From Asanoa sp. WMMD1127 (GTDB taxonomy: Bacteria; Actinomycetota; Actinomycetes; Mycobacteriales; Micromonosporaceae), in assembly GCF_029626225.1 (NCBI RefSeq), contig NZ_JARUBP010000001.1, forward strand, positions 248,001-312,000: a stretch of 64,000 nucleotides of DNA, written 5' to 3'. Positions 25,134-33,492 of this stretch are shown in pieces. The notes beneath the pieces are model-generated. The model was given only the letters and a program-made list of their open reading frames with translations, had not been told where the DNA came from and made no database searches. A program made the position numbers and the translations under genes. Position 1 is the stretch's first letter. Every line of letters begins with the position of its first letter.

Positions 25134-26249
25134 GTGAACGAAGCGCGCGAATCGGCGCCGGAGCCTCCGCCGCGCCGGCCCCGACCGCCCGCGCGCAGGG
25201 TGCTCGCCCTGGTCGGGGCCCTGGTGGCGACCGGCGCGCTCGTGGCGCAGACGCCGGAGGGGCCCCGCGCGCCGCAACCACCGCCGCCCGGGGTCGGAAC
25301 CGTATGGCCGCAGGCTCAGCGCGCGAACGTTCCCGGTGTGCTGGCCGACGGCGCTTCGTACAACCCGGCCTTCTTCGTCGACGCGCGGGTTTCCGCCGGC
25401 ACCGCCGTGGACGCCAACGGTAAGACGGTGCGCCTGCTGCTCCGCGCGGCCGACGGCACCGTGCGGGTGCTCCGCCGGCTCCCGGCTTCGGTCGGCCCGC
25501 AGTTCGAGGCGTTCGCCCTCGTGGGCAACCAGCTGGTGTGGGCGGAGACGGACGGGACGGCCCAGACCACGCTGTGGCGCGCCGATCTGTCCGGCGGCGC
25601 GCCACGAACGATCACCGACGACACCGGCTGGGCAACCTTCGCCGGCTCTGACTACGACCTCGTCGCGCGGGCCGACCGGCTGTTCTGGACAGCGACGGCG
25701 CCAGGCGACCAACCGGCGACGGAAGTGCGGTCGGTGCCCGTCGACGGCGGGCCGGTCGAGGTGCGCACCGAGCCGGGCGAGTGGACACTGTCGCGCTGGC
25801 CATGGCTGGTCACCCGGGGCGGCGGCGGCCCTCGGTTGCGCAGCCTCGACACCGCCGCGACCATCGAGGTGGACGCCGGCCGAGATCGTCCGGGCCAGTG
25901 CGCGCCAACGTGGTGTCGCGTGTACGTGCTGTCCGCCGACGGCCCGGCCCAAACGGAACTGATGCGTCCCGACGGATCGGAGCGGCTCCGGATAGCGGAG
26001 GACGGCGCGACCGCTTCGATCGTCGACGTGGCGCCGCTGGACCGGTTCGAGGTGCTCTCGAAGGACTCGAGCGCGCTGGGCGCCGCGCTCGGCGGGCAGG
26101 AGCTACTCGTATACGACCTCGAGAGCCGGCGGACGATCCTGGTCGCCGCAGCCGCGACCAGCGTGTCCTATCGATCCGGCGTGCTGTGGTGGTCCACCAA
26201 CTCGCTCGGCGTCCTCTCCTGGCACACGCTCGACCTTCGCACGGTCTGA
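25134..26249 (+). CDS. membrane-anchored probable beta-propeller protein (paralogue of 7687-8817)
   Basis: A 371-residue paralogue of the gene at 7687. A Pro/Arg-rich N-terminus precedes one membrane segment (LALVGALVATGALVA), then GTVWPQAQRANVP...FFVDARVS, repeated W/D-rich strands, CAPTWC and LWWST near the end. Identity is clear along the whole length, yet they sit 17 kb apart at opposite ends of the zinc island. Like its paralogue it is transcribed away from a zinc lipoprotein gene across a Zur-like box. No Shine-Dalgarno is obvious at GTG 25134, so it may be leaderless. Function unknown. Confidence 0.82.
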   Translation: MNEARESAPEPPPRRPRPPARRVLALVGALVATGALVAQTPEGPRAPQPPPPGVGTVWPQAQRANVPGVLADGASYNPAFFVDARVSAGTAVDANGKTVRLLLRAADGTVRVLRRLPASVGPQFEAFALVGNQLVWAETDGTAQTTLWRADLSGGAPRTITDDTGWATFAGSDYDLVARADRLFWTATAPGDQPATEVRSVPVDGGPVEVRTEPGEWTLSRWPWLVTRGGGGPRLRSLDTAATIEVDAGRDRPGQCAPTWCRVYVLSADGPAQTELMRPDGSERLRIAEDGATASIVDVAPLDRFEVLSKDSSALGAALGGQELLVYDLESRRTILVAAAATSVSYRSGVLWWSTNSLGVLSWHTLDLRTV

Positions 26250-26250
26250 C

Positions 26251-27165
26251 TCAGGCATGAGCCCGACGCAGGCGCTCGGCTGCCTGCGCCCGCAACGCAT
26301 CGCCGCCCGCCGAGGCACCACCACACAACGCCATCTCCCGGGCGTTGTACGCGGCCATCCACACGCTGGCCGCCCAGGCGATCTCCAGCTCCACAGCCGT
26401 GAAGGAGCGCCCCCGAAAGTCCTGATAGGCAGTCAGGAACGCATCGGAGCTTTCGACCGGCGCCAACGTGGGCGGCCCGGAACTGGCGAACGACCCGCTC
26501 GCCGCGCCCACCAACGCGGCCTCCGGCTGCCAGGCCAGGCTGTCCCAGTCGTGCACCGCCCACAACTGTCGACCCCGCCACCGCAGGTTCTGCGCCTCGA
26601 AGTCGGCATGGCCGAGCACGCCCGGCGACGCGGCCGCCAACAGGCGCGTCCGAGCCCGCTGAGCCGTCTCCACGATGTGCGCGGGCACGGCACGCTGATC
26701 ACGGTTGTCGAGAACGTCGATCGCGGGCCACGTCCCCGCATCGGCGTGGTCCCACCGCACCCAGGCCGGGTTCGGCAGCGGCGGCGCGACCGTCACGCCG
26801 GCGAGCGCCACCATCAGCCGGGCGAACACTCGCGCGCAGCGCACGGCGACGTCGGGCGAGTTCCCGTGCAACACGGCGCCGCCGGGCCGGAACTCCTCGG
26901 CGTGCACGGCCAACGCGCCGACCCGGACCACCGGCGTGAGCGGCCGGGCACACGGAAAGCCGCCCTCGGCCAGCCGGGCCTGCGCCGCGACACACGACCC
27001 GGCCCGCCCGTCATCGGCGCGCGCCTTGACCACGACGTCCCTGCCACCGACCAGGCGCAGCCCGAACACCGTCGAGACCTGTCGCGACGTGAACAGCACA
27101 CCGGTTGGCTCGCCGCCCAGCTGGTCGAGACACCAGGCGGGCAACCATCCCGGCAGCTCGTCCAC
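26251..27165 (-). CDS. APH-family phosphotransferase
   Basis: A kinase-like protein of 304 residues in the aminoglycoside phosphotransferase superfamily. The catalytic loop is GHADFEAQNLRW (HxDxxxxN) and the metal-binding motif VHDWDSLAW. The N-lobe Lys is in DVVVKARAD. Substrate is unknown; these are common in actinobacteria and need not be resistance enzymes. Convergent with the propeller gene, stops one base apart. Confidence 0.85.
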   Translation of the reverse strand: MDELPGWLPAWCLDQLGGEPTGVLFTSRQVSTVFGLRLVGGRDVVVKARADDGRAGSCVAAQARLAEGGFPCARPLTPVVRVGALAVHAEEFRPGGAVLHGNSPDVAVRCARVFARLMVALAGVTVAPPLPNPAWVRWDHADAGTWPAIDVLDNRDQRAVPAHIVETAQRARTRLLAAASPGVLGHADFEAQNLRWRGRQLWAVHDWDSLAWQPEAALVGAASGSFASSGPPTLAPVESSDAFLTAYQDFRGRSFTAVELEIAWAASVWMAAYNAREMALCGGASAGGDALRAQAAERLRRAHA

Positions 27166-27217
27166 ACGATGGACTGTGCCACAGCTCCGAACGCGGATCT
27201 CCGCCCGGCCGGCTCGG

Positions 27218-28519
27218 TCAGGCGGGTTTGCGATGCATCCGGTAGTGGAGGACCAGGAACGGTAGGCCGAAGACGCTGAAGGCGTGCTCCGCCACCAGGT
27301 CTCCGGCGGGGTTGACGAAGACGTCGAGGCGCTCGGCGAAGCCGTGCACGCTCAAGGCCGTCAGCCGTCGGGTCCGCGCGTCGACGTAGGTCAGGTAGTG
27401 GCCCGGCTGGTCGCCCTGCCCGCGGCTGCTCAACGTCAGCCCGCCGTCGGGACGGGGCCGGGGTTCCAGTGTGGCCGTGAAGCTCGCCTGGGGCAGCGGG
27501 AAGCCGACACTCACGTACCCCCTGTCGAGGTGCCGATAGGTGGTGTAGATGCCGACGTAGATCGGCTCGTCGGTGTCGGCGAACGACCGGATCCAACCGC
27601 GGACGCTGACCGTCGCGTCCTCCCGGCGCGTGATCGTGTCGATCCGGCTCAGGATGCCGCGTTGCGTCTCGCGCTGGTTCATCGGCACGTTGGCCTGGCC
27701 GAGCGGCCGCGCCACCAGCGTGCGGTAGAGCAGGTAGCCGGGCCGCACCCACAGTCGCCACTCCGGCACGATGTCGAGGGTGAAGCGGGTGGTGTGCTCG
27801 TAGAACTCGCGTACCCGCGGATCCACCTCGCTCGGCGCGAACGCGGGACCGGACAGGTCGTCGAGGCTGGCGACGATGCCGATATCGGGGTTGGCGGGGA
27901 GGTAGTCGCCGCCGATGACCGCCGCCAGCTCGCGCACGTAGCCGGTGCCGACGTAGCGGGTGCGGGCCTCGAGCGGCACGACGAACGGCAGGTCCGCCGG
28001 ATCGACGTCCTCGGCGAGCAGGCTCACCTGGGCGTCGCGGAAGATCAGAGCCGACGCGGTACGGAAGACGACCACCGTCACGGCGGCGACCACCGCGGCC
28101 GGCACGTCACCCCAGATCGCGCCCAGCGCCCAGCCGACGCCGGCGCCGAGCAGCGGACCGAGCACGACCTTGTGCGGGCGGATGCCGAGCAGGCCCACGA
28201 GCGCCCCGGCCAGCACGCCGACGACGATCGGACCGAGCCCGAACAGCTTTCCCACCAGCCAGCCCAGTGGGGCGACGAGCGCGGCGCTCATGACGATGCG
28301 TGACCAGAGCGCCGGGATCTCGCCCGGCTTCTGCAGGGTTCGAGCGACCACGTCGGTCGCCGCGCCCACCGCGGCGCCGGCCACCGCGCCGATGACGATC
28401 GCGGTGGTGCCCCAACCGGCCGTCAGCGCCGCGCCGCCGAGGGCGCCGAGCGCACCGGCGAACACCGCCCCGCCGCGCCGGTCAGGGCCCTTCCGCCCAC
28501 CATCGGTTTCCACGCCCAA
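27218..28519 (-). CDS. multi-pass membrane protein of unknown function
   Basis: A 433-residue protein. Residues about 17-160 hold five or six Gly/Ala-rich membrane segments with internal repeats ([28 protein letters not shown]). The remaining 270 residues are soluble and contain [53 protein letters not shown] and a final [14 protein letters not shown] do not recognise the family. It may be co-transcribed with the DUF899 gene 21 bases upstream. Confidence 0.75.
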   Translation of the reverse strand: MGVETDGGRKGPDRRGGAVFAGALGALGGAALTAGWGTTAIVIGAVAGAAVGAATDVVARTLQKPGEIPALWSRIVMSAALVAPLGWLVGKLFGLGPIVVGVLAGALVGLLGIRPHKVVLGPLLGAGVGWALGAIWGDVPAAVVAAVTVVVFRTASALIFRDAQVSLLAEDVDPADLPFVVPLEARTRYVGTGYVRELAAVIGGDYLPANPDIGIVASLDDLSGPAFAPSEVDPRVREFYEHTTRFTLDIVPEWRLWVRPGYLLYRTLVARPLGQANVPMNQRETQRGILSRIDTITRREDATVSVRGWIRSFADTDEPIYVGIYTTYRHLDRGYVSVGFPLPQASFTATLEPRPRPDGGLTLSSRGQGDQPGHYLTYVDARTRRLTALSVHGFAERLDVFVNPAGDLVAEHAFSVFGLPFLVLHYRMHRKPA

Positions 28520-28540
28520 GGTCTACATCATCGCGCCGCC

Positions 28541-29287
28541 TCAGCGTGCGGTCAGGTCGTCGGAGCGGCCGGCCTCGATGCGGGACCATTGCACGATCGG
28601 GCGGCCGTTCGTGCGCCAGACCTCGGGGTTGCGCGCGTCTCCCCAGCCCTGCGGCCAGCCCTCCGGGGAGTCCTCCCACGCCTCCTGGCGGCCGTAGACC
28701 GTCATGTCCCACAGGCCGTGCGTCGGTGTCATGATCTCGACGCCGCGGCCGCCCGTGTAGTAGGTCTCGAACACGCGCTCGCCGTCGCGGACGTAGAAGA
28801 CCAGGTGGTGGCGCTGCCAGTCACGGCCTTCGAGAAGTTGCGGCGCCGTCTCGGCGGCCGAGTACCACGGCATGTCGAGGCCCAGGAAGTCCCGATAGCG
28901 GATGCTCTCCTCGAACGGACCCTTGCAGAGCACGGCGTACGTGGCGTCGCGTGAATGGATGTAGGACAGCTCGCGGATCTGGCTGTTGAAGAACGTGCAG
29001 CCCTCGCACTGCTCCGCGGCCGGTCGGCCCGGCCACCACGCGTGGTAATAGGCGATCAGCTGCTTGCGGCCCTCGAAGACGTCGAGGATCGTGACCGGGC
29101 CGTCGGGGCCGATGACCTCGATGCTCGCGTCGACCTCGACCATCGGCAGGCGCCGGCGGGCCGCGGCGATCGCGTCGCCCTCGCGGGTGTGTGCCTTCTC
29201 CCGTGCCAACAGTGCCTCGCGCGCCTCCTGCCAGGTCTTCCTGTCCACCACGGGTGGAAGGGCCGGGTCCGGTGTCTGGTCGCTCAT
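28541..29287 (-). CDS. DUF899 thioredoxin-like protein
   Basis: A 248-residue DUF899-family protein with a thioredoxin-like fold. Family landmarks: LLAREKAHTREGDAIAAARRRLPMV, the central HAWWPGRPAAEQCEGCTFF with a CxxC, and FYVRDGERVFETYYTGGRGVEIM. The biochemical role is unsettled. A short gene and a region with tandem inverted repeats lie upstream. Confidence 0.88.
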   Translation of the reverse strand: MSDQTPDPALPPVVDRKTWQEAREALLAREKAHTREGDAIAAARRRLPMVEVDASIEVIGPDGPVTILDVFEGRKQLIAYYHAWWPGRPAAEQCEGCTFFNSQIRELSYIHSRDATYAVLCKGPFEESIRYRDFLGLDMPWYSAAETAPQLLEGRDWQRHHLVFYVRDGERVFETYYTGGRGVEIMTPTHGLWDMTVYGRQEAWEDSPEGWPQGWGDARNPEVWRTNGRPIVQWSRIEAGRSDDLTAR

Positions 29288-29308
29288 GATTCGCCTCCAG
29301 CTTCGGTT

Positions 29309-29500
29309 CTAGTGGGTCGGCGCCGGGATGGTGCGCTTCTCGACGGTGTCGGCGAGTCGGCGCAGGGCCGCGGCGGTGAAGCGGCGCGCGCGTCGGCGGG
29401 GGGGCGCGGGCGCTCGGGTCGTGGGCGCCGTCGGGCGGGCGGACAGCACGTGCTGCCTGGTCGCGTTGTCGGCCATGACCATGGCGGTCGGTACGAGCAT
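29309..29500 (-). CDS. possible small basic protein
   Basis: A 63-residue frame beginning MLVPTAMVMADNATRQ and ending in a basic, probably helical segment (RRFTAAALRRLADTVEK). The ATG at 29500 has GAGGAG about 8 bases upstream, which favours a real gene. It lies 21 bases upstream of the DUF899 gene. Unknown function; it could also be only leader sequence. Confidence 0.45.
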   Translation of the reverse strand: MLVPTAMVMADNATRQHVLSARPTAPTTRAPAPPRRRARRFTAAALRRLADTVEKRTIPAPTH

Positions 29501-29521
29501 CGGACGCTCCTCTCGGCTGAT

Positions 29522-29565
29522 GCAACCATTCGGTTGCTATAACCATATGGCAACCAGGCGGTTGC
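29522..29565. promoter_or_regulatory. tandem operator: two GCAACC-N4-GGTTGC inverted repeats
   Basis: 29522-29537 and 29550-29565 each read GCAACC-N4-GGTTGC, with centres 28 bp apart. They lie between the divergent genes starting at 29500 and 29589. This is a typical layout for a dimeric repressor binding two adjacent sites; no regulator gene is adjacent. Confidence 0.7.
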
Positions 29566-29588
29566 GTCAACCGGCGTACGCTCTGGTG

Positions 29589-30437
29589 GTGAGATCCACG
29601 AAGCGCGTCAACGGGGTCGAGCTGTGCGTCGAGACGTTCGGTGAGTCGACCGATCCACCCGTGCTGCTCATCGGGGTGACCATGCTGAGCTGGCCGGACG
29701 AGTTCTGTGCGGCGCTGGCCGGGCGGCACGTGGTGCGCTACGACCTGCGGGACGCGGGCGAGTCGACCTACGTCGACCCGGACGCGCCCGCATACGACCT
29801 GCGTGACCTGGTGAGCGACGCCGCCGCGCTGATCGACGCGCTCGGCCTCGGGCGCGCCCACGTCGTCGGGCTCGGCGTCGGCGGCTTCGTCGCCCAGCTG
29901 CTCGCTCTCGACCACCCCGACCGGGTCGCCTCGCTGACCCTGATCTCCACCCGGCCGGTCGCGCCCGGCCCGGTCGATCCCGACCTGCCGGAGCACGCGC
30001 CGGAGGTGATGGCCAACCTCTTCGAGCGGCCACAGCCCGACTGGACCGATCGCGAGAGCGTCGTCGACTACATGACGGAAGGCGGCCGGCTGATGGCGGG
30101 CTCGCGCGGCTTCACCGAGGCCGACGTCCGTGCGACCGCGGGTCGGGTCTTCGACCGGGCCGGCCGATCCGCGAAAGCGCAGCGGGCCAGCCATCTGGGC
30201 ACCATGTTCGCGGCCATCGACAGCGGGCCGCGGTGGCGCGAGCGGCTCGGCGAGATCACCGTGCCCACGCTGGTGGTGCACGGCGACGAGGATCCGTTCT
30301 TCCCGCACGGCAACGGCGTCGCGCTGGCCGCGGAGATTCCCCACGCCACCTTGCTGACGCTGCCCGGCATCGGCCAGGGGCTCCCCCGGGTCGCCTGGCC
30401 GGTGGTGGCGGACGCGCTGTTACGTCACACCGCGTAG
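29589..30437 (+). CDS. RdmC-like alpha/beta hydrolase with degenerate catalytic triad
   Basis: A 282-residue alpha/beta-hydrolase-fold protein, closest by eye to the RdmC/aclacinomycin methylesterase-like group (WPDEFCAALAGRHVVRYDLRDAGES). GTG 29589 is chosen as a leaderless start just past the operator; GTG 29586 is equivalent. The nucleophile elbow reads VVGLGVGGFVAQ, so the normal Ser of GHSMGG is Gly. The His position near the end reads GIGQGLP where family members have GxGHDLP. The acid Asp of HGDEDPFFP remains. Two of the three triad residues are therefore absent and hydrolase activity is doubtful. Perhaps a ligand-binding protein. Confidence 0.83.
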   Translation: MRSTKRVNGVELCVETFGESTDPPVLLIGVTMLSWPDEFCAALAGRHVVRYDLRDAGESTYVDPDAPAYDLRDLVSDAAALIDALGLGRAHVVGLGVGGFVAQLLALDHPDRVASLTLISTRPVAPGPVDPDLPEHAPEVMANLFERPQPDWTDRESVVDYMTEGGRLMAGSRGFTEADVRATAGRVFDRAGRSAKAQRASHLGTMFAAIDSGPRWRERLGEITVPTLVVHGDEDPFFPHGNGVALAAEIPHATLLTLPGIGQGLPRVAWPVVADALLRHTA

Positions 30438-33367
30438 GTCTCCAGCAGCTCGTAGCCGTAGTCGCGGCAGATCGCCGACGCCTGCGCCGCGTAGTCGCCG
30501 GCCGCGGCGTCCGCGCCGCGCAGCCGATGAGCTTTGGCCAGGCCAATCAGGGCCTGCGCCTCCGCGTGCCGGGCGCCGTCGCCGCGGGACTGGGCGAGCA
30601 CCTGTCGCAAGTGGACGATCGCGAGGTCGGCGTCGCCCGCCCGGAGGTCGAGCTCGGCCTGGGCGAGCAGGGCGTGGGCTTCCACCCACCGGTCGCCCAC
30701 CTCGCGGCAGATGCGCAGGGCCTCGGTGGCCAGCGCCTGGGCCTCGACCGGGTCGGGGTGCGCGACGGCGAGCAGGCGCAGGATGTCGGCCTCGTTGCTG
30801 CGGGCGCCGGCCCGCCGATGCGTGGCCAGCGCGGCCTCGAGGTTGGTCAGCGCCTCCGCGCGCCGGCCCAGCAACAGATAGGCCTCGCCCAGGCACCCGT
30901 GCGCCGTGCCCTGGCCGTGCCACTCCCCGATCGTGGTCTCCAGATCGATGACCCGCCGGCAGTACGCGACCGCCTCAGTCAACCGCCCCTGCTGCAGCCG
31001 GATGTTGCCGAGGTTGGCCAACCGGGCGAGCTGCCCGGCGAGGCGGCCGATCCGGGTGTCGAGGTCGAGCGCCTCGAGGCTGTAGCGGGCCGCCAGGTCC
31101 AGTTGGCCCGTCTCGAACGCGACGTGCGCCAGGTTGCTCAGCGCCGAGGTCTGGCCTTCGGCCCAGCCACCGTCCCGGGCGAAGTCGAGCGCCCGCTGGA
31201 AGTCGTCGAGCGCCTGCGGGTAGTGGCATCGGGCCAGCAGGACGGTGGCCCGGCTCAGGTGGGCGGCGGCCTGGCCGAGCGGATCGTCGTCGGCCCGGGC
31301 GTACGCCAGCGCCGCCTCGGTGACCGGCAGCCATTCCGCGGACGGGGCCGTGAAGTCGAGGTGCCAGCGCAGGTGGTCGGTGAGGCGCCAGGCCGCCTCG
31401 CGGTGCGCCGGGCCGGCCGCCATGATCGCGGCGATCATGTTGTCGCGCTCGCTGTCGAGCCAGTGCGACGCGTCGGCGGCGCCGCCGAAGGCGACCCTGC
31501 GCGTCGGGTCCACAGTGGGCGGCAGCGGGAGGCGCACCACGTGCGGGTAGAGGAGATCCGCGGCGGCGTCCATCGTCGACAGGTAGTGGTCGTAGAGCCG
31601 GTCGAGCGCCGGGTCGCGGTCCGCGACGTCGCCGCGGCGACGGGCGTAGAGGCGCACCAGGTCGTGCCAGCGGTAGCGGCCGGGCGCCACCTGGTCGAGC
31701 AGGTGGTTGCGGGCCAGCGTGTCGAGCAGGGGTTCGACCTCGGCCGGCGACCCACCGGCCACAGCCGCGGCCGTCGGCACGGTGACCGTGTCGCCGGGGG
31801 CGGCGCCCAGCAGCCCGAACAGCCGGCGGGCGGCGGGCGGTTGGGCCTCGTACGACAGGTCGAAGGCCGTGGCCGTGGCCGTGGTGGCGTCGCCGGGCAC
31901 ACCGAGCGCGTCGAGCCGGTCGCCCGCCGCCAGCCGCCAGTTGTAGTGCCCGATGGGGATCAGCCCGGCGTTGAGGTTGGCGGCCGCGATCCGCACCGCC
32001 AGCGGGAGGTGACCGCAGAGCCGGGCCAGTTCGGCCGCCTCCGCCTCCGTGGCGCCGGGCACCAGCTTGCCGACCAGCTCGACCGCCTCGTCGGGCGCCA
32101 GCACGCCCAGTTCGAGCCCGACCGCGCCCTCCCGAGCGGTCAGCCCGCGCAGCTGGTCGCGGCTGGTCACCACCACCATGCAGCCGGGACCGCCGGGCAG
32201 CAGCGGCCGGACCTGGTCGGCCGTGGCGGCGTTGTCGAGCACCACGAGGATCCGGCGCACGGCGGTCACGCTGCGCCAGAGGCCCACGGCCTCGTCGAGC
32301 TCGCCCGGGATCTCGTCGGGCGCGACGCCCAGCGCGTGCAGGAAATGCGCCAGCGCCTCCATCGGCGCGACCGGTGGCCGGGCCGAGGCGCCCCGCAGGT
32401 CGAGACAGAGCTGGCCGTCGGGGAAGCGGTCGCGGGTGGAGTGTCCCCACTGGACGGCGGCGGCCGTCTTGCCGGCGCCGGCGAGCCCGGCGATGACGAC
32501 GGGTGGGGCGGGCCGTCGCGCCGCGAGCGCGTCGAGGGTGGCGAACACGTCGTGCCGGCCGGCGAAGTCGACCACCGCGGCCGGTAGCTGCGCCGGCGTC
32601 ACCGGGGCGACCGTGGGTGCGGCCAGCGTGCGGTCGTCGGTCAGCACCGCGTGTTCCAGGTCGCGGAGCTCCGGACCGGGCTCGATGCCGGTCTCGGTGA
32701 CCAGCACGTCGCGTACGCGGCGGTAGGCCTCCAACGCCTCGGCCCGCCGGCCGCAGCGGTAGAGCGCGATCATCAGGTGCCGGGAGAGGCGCTCGCGCAG
32801 CGGATGCTCGCGCGCCAGGGTGGCGAGGTCCTCGACGATCTCGGTGTGCTGGCCCATCGCCAGCTGCGCACCGAACCGCTCCTCCAGCGCGGCGAGCCGG
32901 AGCTGTTCCAGGCGGGCGGCCTCGGCGGCGACCGTGAGCGTCGGCGGCACGTCGGCCAGCGCAGCGCCCCGCCACAGCGCCAGCGCGCCGGAGAGCTGCC
33001 GGGCCGCGTCGGCCATCCGGCCCTCGGCGACGTAGCGCCGGCCGCTGCGTACCATCCGCTCGAAGATCTGGATGTCGACCGCGTCCGCGTCGGTCACCAG
33101 CTCGTAGCCGGCCGCCCGGCTGACCACCTCGCCGGCCTCGCCCGCGCGCAGCAGCCGCCGCAGCCGCATGACGTAGCCGTTGACCGCGCTCGCCGCCGTG
33201 CGGGTCGGCCGCTCACCCCAGATCTCGTGGACCAGCCGGTCGCGTGGCACAGGCCGCCCCGGCTCGGCCAGCAGCACGGCCAGCACGATCCGGAGGTGTG
33301 TCGCGGTGATCGGCGCCCACTGCGCCCCGTCCCAGATCCGCACCGGACCCAGTGCTTGTATCCGCAC
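30425..33367 (-). CDS. AfsR-like SARP transcriptional regulator
   Basis: A 980-residue regulator. Order: OmpR-type winged helix (about 1-90, VLLAEPGRPVPRDRLVHEIWGERP), bacterial transcriptional activation domain (about 95-245), NB-ARC ATPase with P-loop AGLAGAGKTA (about 285) and RILVVLDNAATADQV as Walker B, then TPR repeats (about 690-950). Such SARPs activate secondary-metabolite or exoprotein genes after binding direct heptamer repeats. The start is GTG 33367 with a poor ribosome site. Divergent from the SGNH hydrolase gene; its 3' end overlaps the opposite-strand alpha/beta hydrolase by 13 bases. Confidence 0.92.
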   Translation of the reverse strand: MRIQALGPVRIWDGAQWAPITATHLRIVLAVLLAEPGRPVPRDRLVHEIWGERPTRTAASAVNGYVMRLRRLLRAGEAGEVVSRAAGYELVTDADAVDIQIFERMVRSGRRYVAEGRMADAARQLSGALALWRGAALADVPPTLTVAAEAARLEQLRLAALEERFGAQLAMGQHTEIVEDLATLAREHPLRERLSRHLMIALYRCGRRAEALEAYRRVRDVLVTETGIEPGPELRDLEHAVLTDDRTLAAPTVAPVTPAQLPAAVVDFAGRHDVFATLDALAARRPAPPVVIAGLAGAGKTAAAVQWGHSTRDRFPDGQLCLDLRGASARPPVAPMEALAHFLHALGVAPDEIPGELDEAVGLWRSVTAVRRILVVLDNAATADQVRPLLPGGPGCMVVVTSRDQLRGLTAREGAVGLELGVLAPDEAVELVGKLVPGATEAEAAELARLCGHLPLAVRIAAANLNAGLIPIGHYNWRLAAGDRLDALGVPGDATTATATAFDLSYEAQPPAARRLFGLLGAAPGDTVTVPTAAAVAGGSPAEVEPLLDTLARNHLLDQVAPGRYRWHDLVRLYARRRGDVADRDPALDRLYDHYLSTMDAAADLLYPHVVRLPLPPTVDPTRRVAFGGAADASHWLDSERDNMIAAIMAAGPAHREAAWRLTDHLRWHLDFTAPSAEWLPVTEAALAYARADDDPLGQAAAHLSRATVLLARCHYPQALDDFQRALDFARDGGWAEGQTSALSNLAHVAFETGQLDLAARYSLEALDLDTRIGRLAGQLARLANLGNIRLQQGRLTEAVAYCRRVIDLETTIGEWHGQGTAHGCLGEAYLLLGRRAEALTNLEAALATHRRAGARSNEADILRLLAVAHPDPVEAQALATEALRICREVGDRWVEAHALLAQAELDLRAGDADLAIVHLRQVLAQSRGDGARHAEAQALIGLAKAHRLRGADAAAGDYAAQASAICRDYGYELLETYAV

Positions 33368-33393
33368 GACCCAACCCCATCGATTTATCGCGG

Positions 33394-33407
33394 ATTCATC
33401 GATGAAT
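33394..33407. promoter_or_regulatory. perfect palindrome in SARP/SGNH divergent promoter
   Basis: ATTCATCGATGAAT, 14 bp, in an AT-richer patch 27 bases from the SARP start and about 86 from the SGNH start. Possible operator. Confidence 0.45.
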
Positions 33408-33492
33408 TATCACCCCTCTCTAGCGTCGCCGCAGGGCGTGGGATCGATCGACGTCGCGCGCTGTCCAGCCCATCGAGAGGAGAGGCCAGCCT

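Noticed and set aside
26251-27165. Aminoglycoside resistance gene
   Set aside because: It has APH catalytic motifs, but this superfamily includes many metabolic and unknown kinases; nothing in the context supports resistance.
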